Positions 7,129-13,962 of a stretch of DNA of 34,659 nt are shown here, one piece after another. The stretch is taken from the NCBI GenBank assembly GCA_026394715.1, contig JAPKXR010000218.1, forward strand, positions 1 to 34,659, written 5' to 3'. Numbering within the stretch: position 1 is the stretch's first letter; each line of letters begins with the position of its first letter. This DNA is from Methanomicrobiales archaeon. Its GTDB lineage: Archaea > Halobacteriota > Methanomicrobia > Methanomicrobiales > Methanospirillaceae. The notes under the pieces were generated by a model. The model ran no database searches and was not told the DNA's origin. It was given only the letters and a program-made list of their open reading frames with translations. The position numbers were made by a program, and so were the translations under genes.

Positions 7129-8382
7129 TTAGGTATCTTTCTCTTTGTTATTATTTTCGTCCCGGGCCGGATCACTCCCACCAAATTTATTAACGTTCGG
7201 TCCTGGCCGGGGCACCTGATATTCAGATGCAATAAATTTCTCTCCAGGTTTATCGGTCATCTCTTCCTGGTAAGGGATGATCCCGGCTATTCCTGGATTT
7301 CGTCCAACCGATTGCAGAATAAATTCTTCTTCATTATCCATCTTCTCCACAGGTCGGTTGATCGTTTCCCCATAAGCCCGTAGGTGTTCATCCGGCACCT
7401 GGTTTTCTCTGGTTGATTGAACGATGAACTCTTTTAGCCCGGCCTCCACCTCTACGGGTCGTCCCATCGCTTCCCCCAAAGCCCGTATGGATTCATCAGG
7501 TCCCGGTTTTTCTGCAACTGACGGATAAATGAATTCCTTTACCTTGTCCATCTCACCCGCGAGTCGTCCGGTCGTTTCTCCCAAAACCCGTACGCACTCA
7601 GCGGTTTCCTGTTTCTCTGCAGCTGATTGATAAATGAATTCCTTTACCTCGTCCATCTCATCCGCGAGTCTTCCGATCGTTTCTCCCAAAACCCGTACGC
7701 ATTCAGCGGTTTCCTGTTTTTCTGCGGCTGACAAAGAGATGAATTCTTTTAAACGGTCTATCTCCTGGTGAAGTCTCATGTTGTCTTCACTGCGGGTGTG
7801 TTCAAGTCCGGCAATCTGCTGGTCAATATGGGAAAACCTGCGCTGTGCAGGAAACACCCAGTGGGTGAGATGTTCCCACACCCCGGTTTTACCTGCTTTG
7901 GTCCCTTCCCGGGGACGTTTTGAAATGATCACCTCTGCTGGCCTGATAAGAGTATCGTCGCGGAGGTACCCTTTTCTTACCACGCGGAAAACGGTGTCCT
8001 CAGGATAGCGGCTGCCATACTCGAGGCCGACCGCCATATGCAGGGTATCATCAAATTTGTCTCCCGGTGCCGGGTCAACCGGGGTAAGACCTGATACATT
8101 AAGCAGGTGGTGGTACATCACATCGATATTTTTCTGGAAGTTTTCGTTCGTATTTCTGACAATATCACATGAATTATTGTTGACTGAACCAGACATCCGG
8201 GACAACGAATCTGCAAAAACCAGCATTTTTTTTGCATGGTCAGATTGCAGTTCCTTTTTTTTGAGGGCTTCATTTCTCTGGCTGTTCTCAATATAGTCCT
8301 TGAATTCTTTCTTCAACTTGTTGTATTGTGCTTCAGACTGATCAACTTTTTTCCGTAGTGCAGTGATAGTGCCATCGTCCAT
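7129..8382 (-). CDS. GrpE-like nucleotide exchange factor with a 35-residue repeat tail
   Basis: This 417-residue protein is about twice the usual GrpE length. Residues 1-55 form a charged coiled coil like the GrpE dimerisation helix. Residues 98-157 match the GrpE beta-domain: GLTPVDP, FDDTLHMAVG, YPEDTVFRVVRKGY and LIRPAEVIISK. After a linker (158-206) come five tandem 35-residue (five-heptad) repeats at 207-381, consensus KEFI.QSAAEKQ....CVRVLGET.GRL..EMD, then a polar tail. The role is presumably nucleotide exchange on the adjacent divergent Hsp70; the repeat tail may extend the coiled coil or bind a partner. It is first in the operon, 49 nt before the Hsp70 ATG. No ribosome-binding site precedes the ATG at 8382, and a TATA-like box near 8411-8418 suggests a nearly leaderless mRNA. 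The GrpE assignment of the head is confident. Confidence 0.88.
   Translation of the reverse strand: MDDGTITALRKKVDQSEAQYNKLKKEFKDYIENSQRNEALKKKELQSDHAKKMLVFADSLSRMSGSVNNNSCDIVRNTNENFQKNIDVMYHHLLNVSGLTPVDPAPGDKFDDTLHMAVGLEYGSRYPEDTVFRVVRKGYLRDDTLIRPAEVIISKRPREGTKAGKTGVWEHLTHWVFPAQRRFSHIDQQIAGLEHTRSEDNMRLHQEIDRLKEFISLSAAEKQETAECVRVLGETIGRLADEMDEVKEFIYQSAAEKQETAECVRVLGETTGRLAGEMDKVKEFIYPSVAEKPGPDESIRALGEAMGRPVEVEAGLKEFIVQSTRENQVPDEHLRAYGETINRPVEKMDNEEEFILQSVGRNPGIAGIIPYQEEMTDKPGEKFIASEYQVPRPGPNVNKFGGSDPARDENNNKEKDT
7240..7764 (-). repeat. Five tandem 105-bp coding repeats in the grpE-like gene
   Basis: Five in-frame units of 105 nt (35 codons) encode residues 207-381. The first two units are nearly identical in protein and very similar in DNA (for example CAAAACCCGTACGCA on the plus strand in both), so that duplication is recent. 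Units 3-5 have diverged and gained prolines (GRPVE), which would weaken a continuous helix. Confidence 0.88.
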
Positions 8383-8410
8383 TGCAATACAATTGTGAGA
8401 ACAGAAATTG

Positions 8411-8418
8411 GATATACC
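8411..8418 (-). promoter_or_regulatory. Candidate TATA box of the chaperone operon
   Basis: The minus strand reads AAAAAGGTATATCC about 30 bases upstream of the GrpE-like ATG (8382), with an A-rich stretch just before it as in archaeal BRE/TATA promoters. Initiation about 25 bases downstream would give a leader of only a few bases, consistent with the absence of a ribosome-binding site. Confidence 0.4.
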
Positions 8419-8475
8419 TTTTTATTTTCGACAGAGCAGGACAACGACGTAACCGGGGGAGAGGCCTGTGCCATG

Positions 8476-8574
8476 CCAGGACCTCCTCAACCCGTATGGT
8501 AATGCGGCAGGACGAGTATCACCCGCCTGACCACCGCCGAAGAAGACCACCCGCCGTGTACCCGGAGGTCCTGG
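8476..8574. repeat. 11-bp perfect inverted repeat with a GC-rich 77-base loop
   Basis: CCAGGACCTCC (8476-8486) is complementary to GGAGGTCCTGG (8564-8574). Outside it, CCTG (8465-8468) can pair with CAGG (8577-8580). The element lies in the 213-base gap between the SRAP-RNase H gene and the chaperone operon. It could fold as a structured RNA, act as a terminator for the SRAP-RNase H transcript, or be incidental. The plus-strand open frame over it (8382-8729) does not look like a protein gene. Confidence 0.35.
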
Positions 8575-8595
8575 GTCAGGGGAAGGAGTTTCACC

Positions 8596-9723
8596 CTAAC
8601 GGTCGTTTATACACTCATCGAGGGCATAATTGCAGAGTTTGTCACAATGCCGGATATGTCGGTTTTCCCGGGGGACCTCGTGGTAGGTCACCTTCTGAAA
8701 GTTCCGCTCCAATTCCCGTATCTTACTGATAGACAGGGCAAGATGGGATTTTGTGACATGGTAACGACCAGTCAGCTGCCTGACCACCAGCTGACTATCC
8801 GAATACAGGTCTATCGAAGTACGCGAGAGGTCTTTCGCCCTCAAAAGAGCACGTTCAACGGCAGTATACTCAGCGGTATTGTTGGTCGCCCGGCCGATGA
8901 AAGCCGCATACTCACCAACGAACTGACCATTCCGGTCCAGCAGCAGAAATGCACAGGCTGCGGGACCAGGGTTTTTCCGGGCAGCCCCATCCGTATAAAT
9001 CGTTAAGCCACAAGGGTACCCTTCAGCAGGGGATTTTTCCATCCTGTCAATGACTACTCTCTTCCTGGCGCCGGTCTTCACCATAGACTGCACCATTTCC
9101 GGGCTCCGGTGATACGGCTGGATGAGGTCCTCGCCATCTTCGGTTTGATCATTGACCTTCCGGGACACTTCATGCACCTGGAGCAGGTCAAATGGATATC
9201 CGGGAAGCCCCAGGACATCAGCACCCGCCAGGTACGGGGACTCTGCATCACGTGACAGGACAACAGGCACCCGGCCGGTATCGCTGGCGGCTTCACCTTC
9301 TGCATGGGTGGTAAGGACCACAGTTTCTCTCCCCGTTTTGGTCACTCTTACCAGGCCCGCCAGGCAGAGGACTTCATGGGACCGTGGATGGACATAGAAC
9401 GGGATGTTGTATTCCCCCTCTTTCCTCCAGGTGAACCAGCCGGAAGCCGGGATCAGGCACCGCCCGGTAGAAAGAAGCGGGAGGAAAAGTGGTCGCCCGG
9501 CAAGAGTCTCTGCCCGGGCATTCAGGAGAAGATTATTCTGCCGGCCTATCTGAAAGCCCCACCTCACGTAGGAAGCGGTCAGCCGGACCCCATCCGGCCT
9601 GATGATAAGGATCTCTTGCCCGGACGAGATGTTGTACCGGGGATTGTATGAGGGGGGAATTTTCGCCTGGAACCGGGAAAATAGTTCCTTTTTAGATGCA
9701 ATAAGGGTAAATCTGCTGCACAT
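8596..9723 (-). CDS. SRAP (HMCES/YedK-like) domain fused to ribonuclease HI
   Basis: This 375-residue protein has two domains. Residues 1-205 are an SRAP domain, the family that shields abasic sites in single-stranded DNA by covalent linkage through Cys2: MCSRF at the N-terminus, NAR at 68-70, SGWFTW at 94-99 and RVPVVLS at 151-157, closing with LIQPY. Cys2 and the Asn are kept, but the active-site Glu expected in the GFYEW motif is Thr98, and the His of IHDRMP is Thr149 by alignment. Residues 238-375 are an RNase HI domain with intact acidic residues D245 (YTDGA), E285 (NTAEY), D309 (YSDSQ) and D361 (HCDKL), so it should cleave RNA in RNA:DNA hybrids. RNase HI is normally a separate protein of about 130-150 residues. 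The start MCSRF is required, because Cys2 must be exposed after Met removal. Confidence 0.9.
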   Translation of the reverse strand: MCSRFTLIASKKELFSRFQAKIPPSYNPRYNISSGQEILIIRPDGVRLTASYVRWGFQIGRQNNLLLNARAETLAGRPLFLPLLSTGRCLIPASGWFTWRKEGEYNIPFYVHPRSHEVLCLAGLVRVTKTGRETVVLTTHAEGEAASDTGRVPVVLSRDAESPYLAGADVLGLPGYPFDLLQVHEVSRKVNDQTEDGEDLIQPYHRSPEMVQSMVKTGARKRVVIDRMEKSPAEGYPCGLTIYTDGAARKNPGPAACAFLLLDRNGQFVGEYAAFIGRATNNTAEYTAVERALLRAKDLSRTSIDLYSDSQLVVRQLTGRYHVTKSHLALSISKIRELERNFQKVTYHEVPRENRHIRHCDKLCNYALDECINDR

Positions 9724-9760
9724 ACCTGGAACCTGAACTAAAATCTATTATTAGTCAACC

Positions 9761-9786
9761 ATCAATCGGGTCCAGGCCAACCCGGG
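9761..9786. repeat. Direct repeat copy 1 (partner at 9955-9983)
   Basis: The sequence ATCAATC-GGG-TCCAGG-C-CAACCCGGG recurs at 9955-9983 with three extra bases and one substitution. The second copy contains a near-perfect dyad, CCCGGGTT / AACCCGGG; in this copy the left arm is shortened. Two spaced copies suggest a protein-binding site. Confidence 0.45.
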
Positions 9787-9849
9787 TTTTCGGAAGGTTT
9801 AGGACCGGGGGGGACTGAAATTATTGAACATAATGTCCCGGAATACCAC

Positions 9850-9888
9850 TTGAACTTATTGCTGCTGTGGTTCATTTGAACGGTTCAA
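9850..9888. promoter_or_regulatory. Cluster of TTGAAC/GTTCAA half-sites
   Basis: TTGAAC occurs at 9850-9855 and 9876-9881, and GTTCAA at 9883-9888. The last two form a dyad TTGAAC-G-GTTCAA, and GTTCA (9870-9874) forms a second overlapping dyad with TGAAC. The cluster is about 130-165 bases upstream of the SRAP-RNase H start codon. This density of one hexamer suggests an operator; the regulator is unknown. Confidence 0.35.
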
Positions 9889-9954
9889 TGGTGACTTTTT
9901 CCATACCATTCCAAATCACCCCACTAAAAAAAGTCATTCATTTCAGATCTTGAC

Positions 9955-9983
9955 ATCAATCCCGGGTTCCAGGTCAACCCGGG
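9955..9983. repeat. Direct repeat copy 2 with 8-bp dyad
   Basis: ATCAAT is followed by the dyad CCCGGGTT (9961-9968) and AACCCGGG (9976-9983) separated by 7 bases. It matches 9761-9786 over most of its length. It may be an operator or a structured element; nothing in the sequence names the binding protein. Confidence 0.45.
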
Positions 9984-10153
9984 AAAAATCAAGCCTTATT
10001 CCGAGCCCTTTATCGCAAAAATAAGGGGGTTACCATCATTACATCACCCATTGCTAACCCCCATTCTGCAAGTGCCCTGATTTTGAGTCCTTAAGGACGG
10101 TATTTCCGCCCGTTACCAAATATAACCAATTATCAGCCGTATTTTTAAATAAC

Positions 10154-10178
10154 CCCGATAATCGCTTATTTTATCGGG
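10154..10178 (-). terminator. Candidate terminator hairpin downstream of thiL
   Basis: CCCGATAA (10154-10161) and TTATCGGG (10171-10178) form an 8-bp perfect stem with a 9-base loop, starting about 25 bases after the thiL stop codon. Reading on the minus strand it is followed by GTTATTTAAAAAT, a T/A-rich tail. This fits the end of the RIO2-DUF460-thiL transcript. Confidence 0.4.
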
Positions 10179-10202
10179 ATCGGGGTCCATAATGAGGCTG
10201 GT

Positions 10203-11111
10203 TCACTGCACCCCGCCATTACCAGGCAGGTCGGGACCACGGGCCCCTCGTACCCATGTATGTTCGTACCCTTTCCTCTCCATTACATTTCCATCAAGCA
10301 GTACACAATGGTCTGGAATTACAGACCCGATAACAGAATAATGAAAGCCTGGTGGTGCTACCCAGTCATGGGGGACCGTGAATAATAACTCATAGTCTCC
10401 CCCGCCATACAAGGCCAGTGTGATTGCTTCATCTGCCGGGACTCCGGCGGGGGCTGGTATTTTTTCCCGGTCAATCGAGTACCCGCAGGAATTCGCCTCG
10501 AGCAGGTCATAGAGCGAGATAGCGAGCCCGTCGCTGATGTCCATCATCGAGGTGGCACCCGTCCTGCCAAGGACCTCACCTTCACGGACCCTTGCCCGTG
10601 GCTCCATCAGCGCTTTGTCAAACTGGTGGTACCCGTTGAGTGCTGCCTGGGCACACCCAGGGACCCCGGTCACGCAGACCAGGTCCCCGGCCCGGGCACC
10701 GGAACGCCGGACAATATGGTCCGGGGCTACCATTCCAATACCACTACTGACGATCGTCAGTTCCGTGTGGTGGTCGATGTCGCCACCGGCAATGTAACCA
10801 CCAGCCTCCAGGCAGCAGTCCCTGGCACCCCTGAGTATTTCTCCGAGCCGTGACGGGTCATCAAGCCCCACTGCTAAAAGGAGGACCGCCGGGGTCGCAC
10901 CCATGGACGCAATATCAGAGAGCGTTACCGCAGCACTCATCCATCCGATCTGCCAGTCTGTTATCCCTGCAGGAAAATCTGTTGTTTCGTGGAGCATGTC
11001 CGTCGTGGCAACAAGGAACTGTTCACCACAGGGAATTACGGCACAATCATCGAGACAGTGCTCCCTGCCAATAATTGCATACACTTCCTGTAACAGGGCC
11101 CGTTCATCCAC
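10203..11111 (-). CDS. thiL: Thiamine-monophosphate kinase
   Basis: ThiL phosphorylates thiamine monophosphate with ATP to thiamine pyrophosphate, the active cofactor. The 302-residue protein shows the family pattern: DDCAVI near the N-terminus, TTDMLHETTDF, the long glycine-rich/aliphatic helix LSDIASMGATPAVLLLAVGL, GGDIDHH (metal/phosphate binding; usually GGDT), MDISDGL and GGDYELLFTVP. Length is normal for the family. The start codon overlaps the end of the DUF460 gene by 8 nt, so translation is probably coupled. It is the last gene of a RIO2-DUF460-thiL operon and is followed by a candidate terminator hairpin. Confidence 0.95.
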   Translation of the reverse strand: MDERALLQEVYAIIGREHCLDDCAVIPCGEQFLVATTDMLHETTDFPAGITDWQIGWMSAAVTLSDIASMGATPAVLLLAVGLDDPSRLGEILRGARDCCLEAGGYIAGGDIDHHTELTIVSSGIGMVAPDHIVRRSGARAGDLVCVTGVPGCAQAALNGYHQFDKALMEPRARVREGEVLGRTGATSMMDISDGLAISLYDLLEANSCGYSIDREKIPAPAGVPADEAITLALYGGGDYELLFTVPHDWVAPPGFHYSVIGSVIPDHCVLLDGNVMERKGYEHTWVRGARGPDLPGNGGVQ

Positions 11112-13068
11112 TCTTCTTCATCTCCTTTCCCCGTGCAGTCTGGTAATCCCGGAAGATCCCCTCGATACGCCTCGCATTCTGCTCATTCTCATAGTCCCGA
11201 TGCTTCTCCTGCCACTGTTTCAACGAGGTTTCAAAGGGGATTTTTTCAGCACTTCCAATCTTTCCCCGGATATGAATGGGAATTCCTCCACCGTCAAGAA
11301 GTGGAATATGCTGTTCCATGCAGGCCTCCGAAAGCTGGGGGTCCGCGTGCGATGTGAGGCCCGGACCCGTGATCACTGCTTTGATACCCATCCCACCGAT
11401 ATCCCGGACCACGCTCCTTCCCCACCCGTCAATCCGGAACACATACAGGATGTCCCCCTCCCGGACACCTGGGTCATCTGATAATGCCCTGACCGCGTCC
11501 TTTGTAAAAGCGCCAAGCATCTTGACCGGTACCAGATCAGGACGGCCTGACAGCTCGTCAATCCGGTCCTGCCGTTCAATTTTCTTTTTTAAGTTCAGGC
11601 TCGAACGCTCTTCACGCCGGAGCCTCTTTTTCAGCGTCTGTATCGTTAAGTCCCTTTTTACAATTTCTGCATCTTTTGTGATATCTTTCTCATGTATTGA
11701 CCGAATCTTCCGGATCCGGGACTGGAACCTGACGATCTCATGCTCTTTCCCCCGGACCTCCTCCTGCAACTCCTGTACATACGTGCGCAGACGCTTTACC
11801 ATCCCATCGAGGACCCTGACCCGGTCATCAGATTTCCTGTCGGCCGTAACAATCGGTAGTTCAGTTTCCGAAGGGGGGATGACAACGTTCAGTTCACCGA
11901 CCACCTGCTCCAGGGAGTGCCCGCGGATCATGCCTGCCCTGACCTCGTCCAGGTCCTGCCCGGGAGGTACACGTTTAAGGATATGCTGAAATTTGTGGTT
12001 ATAGTGCCGGTATGCTTCAAGGGCCGCGGATAACGCATCCCGTTCGTGATCGTTCATGTACTTGAACGGTTTCGTATACTCCAGTTTCACATCCACGCTC
12101 ACATCCAGGCGTGGTGCATAGGCGACCGCATTGAATGCACGCCTGACCTTCTCGACAGAAAACGGCATATCACGGACATCAGTCGCCACCACAACGGGTT
12201 TTCCAACCTTGCAAAGCGCTTCAATGACATCAGACAGGGAGGTCTGGCGGGAACTGCTCAGGTGAAGCAGGTTCCCCTCAAGGTCCAATGCAGCAATAGC
12301 GGTAGTTGTCCCGGGGTCCATCCCGACAATAATAAATTTCGGCCGGACCGAGAGGGGCCGGAACATGATCCGGTCCAGGCGTCTCCCGCTTATCCGGACC
12401 TGGACATCTGCACCCCGGTAGGTCGATACCGGTACCTGGTCACGCGGGGCAAATACCCGAAAAGAGACTTTGCTGCACCCGCCAAATGCCTTTGTTTCCT
12501 TTTTTTCGTACTTCAGGCCCGACGCCACAAGGTCCATTTCGATCTCCCGGGACCGTTGCAGGACCCCGCCATGGATCTTTCGCACGTACCGGTTCTGGCT
12601 CCACCCGCCTTTCCCAGGGGACCGGTTACGGGTTACCGTCACATCAGAACTGTTTTCAAAGGCAATTACTTCGGCCCCTGCCCCAAGAGACGCCACCCTC
12701 GCGATCGTGCGGGCCTCGTCAAAGGGGTCAAGCCGGTTAAAACGGATATTGTACCGGCTGGCAACTTTGATGAGAGACTCACGCCGGTCCCCGCCCGTCA
12801 CCTGGACAAGGCGTGTGGCAGGAGGCAGGGACTGCATAAATGCGAATAGTTCGTGCTGGTCCGTGGAGATCTCCTGGAGGCTGTCCACGGCAAGGATATC
12901 CGGCTGCTCCAGGGATAGCATCCGAAAGAGCCGCAGGGACGAGACCCCGTCCTCGGAGAGGACCTGGGCTCCCTGAAGCCGTACCAGGGCATACAATGGC
13001 CGCCGGGACTTTGACCTGACTGAGCCACGGATAATGTCAATCCCGAATACCTTCAGCTGGTCACGCAT
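11104..13068 (-). CDS. DUF460 family protein (archaeal RNase H-like fold plus coiled coil)
   Basis: This 654-residue protein belongs to the archaeal DUF460 family. Around residue 245 a strand IIVGMDPGTTTAIAAL, followed by VVVATDV and then HERDALSAAL, gives the three acidic positions of an RNase H/RuvC-like fold, so nuclease activity on nucleic acid is possible but unproven here. Residues of about 410-500 are a long, highly charged coiled coil (KRLRTYVQELQEEV, KKRLRREERSS). The C-terminal part (about 510-630) is a separate alpha/beta domain with GWGRSVVRDIGGMGI and LLDGGGIPI. It lies between RIO2 and thiL with overlaps on both sides (16 and 8 nt). RIO2's role in 40S/30S maturation makes an RNA-related job attractive, but that is inference. 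Confidence 0.88.
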   Translation of the reverse strand: MRDQLKVFGIDIIRGSVRSKSRRPLYALVRLQGAQVLSEDGVSSLRLFRMLSLEQPDILAVDSLQEISTDQHELFAFMQSLPPATRLVQVTGGDRRESLIKVASRYNIRFNRLDPFDEARTIARVASLGAGAEVIAFENSSDVTVTRNRSPGKGGWSQNRYVRKIHGGVLQRSREIEMDLVASGLKYEKKETKAFGGCSKVSFRVFAPRDQVPVSTYRGADVQVRISGRRLDRIMFRPLSVRPKFIIVGMDPGTTTAIAALDLEGNLLHLSSSRQTSLSDVIEALCKVGKPVVVATDVRDMPFSVEKVRRAFNAVAYAPRLDVSVDVKLEYTKPFKYMNDHERDALSAALEAYRHYNHKFQHILKRVPPGQDLDEVRAGMIRGHSLEQVVGELNVVIPPSETELPIVTADRKSDDRVRVLDGMVKRLRTYVQELQEEVRGKEHEIVRFQSRIRKIRSIHEKDITKDAEIVKRDLTIQTLKKRLRREERSSLNLKKKIERQDRIDELSGRPDLVPVKMLGAFTKDAVRALSDDPGVREGDILYVFRIDGWGRSVVRDIGGMGIKAVITGPGLTSHADPQLSEACMEQHIPLLDGGGIPIHIRGKIGSAEKIPFETSLKQWQEKHRDYENEQNARRIEGIFRDYQTARGKEMKKSG

Positions 13069-13910
13069 CGTAACGTGTCCTCGATATCGTATGACAACTG
13101 GTACTTCCGTGAGAAGTAGGTGAGGATATTATGGAGGTCCCGCCGGAGGATCGTATCGGCATTGGGGTGATCCGTCTCCATCCACTGCGGCCAGTCGATC
13201 AGGGTACAGCCACGTTCATTGACCATAATATTGAATTCAGAAAAATCAGCGTGAATTACCCCCAGATTGTACGCCTTCCTGACCTCCCCGATTATTTCAT
13301 CAAGGAATTCCTTCGGCTCTTCAAGCCTTGCGTTATTGAGATTCACACCCGGAATGTACTCCATCACCACAATATGCCGGTTCTGATCGATCGGGAGCGG
13401 TACCTTTACACCCGGGTGAAGGGTCTTAAGGGCTAGAAATTCCCGTTCTGCGGACTGCCGCGAAGTAAAAATCCATGGTGAATGGGTCTGCCCTGGTTTA
13501 TATTCCCGGTTAAGGCGCACCGACTGGAAAGACCGCTGACCTACATGATGGAGCTTGAGTGCCACACACCCGAGGCCAAGCCCTTCATACACTACCGACT
13601 CCTTGCCAACCCCGATCATGCTCCCCAGTGCCTGGATTGTGCCAATTTTCGTGAGGGTCCGGAGCGCAAGCGTATCATATCCCAAAAAAACCAGTGAGTA
13701 CCCATCGTATGGGACGGCGTTATACCTCACCATCCCTTTCTCCATCAACCGGCTGATACGAAACGATACCTCGGATTCCGCCAGACCTACGGCCCGTACC
13801 AGTACTTCAAGCGGGACCCACTCGTAGTTCCTCATGAGCCGTTCAAGCGCCATTAGTATATCTACCTCGTACTTATGGAGCGTCCTGATATTGTTCCCGG
13901 AAATTGCCAT
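13053..13910 (-). CDS. rio2: RIO2-family serine/threonine protein kinase/ATPase
   Basis: This 285-residue atypical kinase is involved, in archaea and eukaryotes, in small ribosomal subunit maturation. Residues 1-80 form the winged-helix domain that distinguishes RIO2 from RIO1 (LEVLVRAVGLAESEVSFRISRL). The kinase domain follows: GVGKESVVY (100-108) as the flexible phosphate loop, ALKLH with K119, hinge VMEYIPG, catalytic HADFSEFNIMV (D222, N227) and metal-binding LIDWPQ (D239). All key residues are intact. It is the first gene of the RIO2-DUF460-thiL operon; the next gene starts inside its 3' end. It is divergent, across 52 bp, from the TtuA-like gene at 13963. Confidence 0.96.
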   Translation of the reverse strand: MAISGNNIRTLHKYEVDILMALERLMRNYEWVPLEVLVRAVGLAESEVSFRISRLMEKGMVRYNAVPYDGYSLVFLGYDTLALRTLTKIGTIQALGSMIGVGKESVVYEGLGLGCVALKLHHVGQRSFQSVRLNREYKPGQTHSPWIFTSRQSAEREFLALKTLHPGVKVPLPIDQNRHIVVMEYIPGVNLNNARLEEPKEFLDEIIGEVRKAYNLGVIHADFSEFNIMVNERGCTLIDWPQWMETDHPNADTILRRDLHNILTYFSRKYQLSYDIEDTLRCVTS

Positions 13911-13962
13911 CTCTGCTACACATTTTATCTATTTGGATGATAAAGGTTGATCTGGTAGCAGC

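Larger units (their letters stand above)
9724..10202. other. 479-base intergenic region with repeats and candidate operators
   Basis: No gene is visible between thiL and the SRAP-RNase H gene. The stretch holds an imperfect direct repeat (9761-9786 and 9955-9983), a cluster of TTGAAC/GTTCAA half-sites (9850-9888) and a hairpin just after thiL (10154-10178), each listed separately. It should also contain the promoter of the SRAP-RNase H gene. Confidence 0.5.

Noticed and set aside
7240-7764. Tandem repeats as a CRISPR array or minisatellite
   Set aside because: The units are contiguous 105-bp in-frame coding repeats without spacers.
8382-8729. Plus-strand frame of 115 codons across the gap upstream of the chaperone operon
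   Set aside because: It is Arg/His/Pro-rich, has no domain or ribosome-binding site, and overlaps the 3' end of the RNase HI domain; better explained as non-coding.
12046-12849. Open frame of 267 codons on the plus strand, with 11276-11989 similar
   Set aside because: Both are antisense to the DUF460 gene and arise from its GC-rich third positions; their products are Arg/Ser/Pro-rich and unrecognisable.
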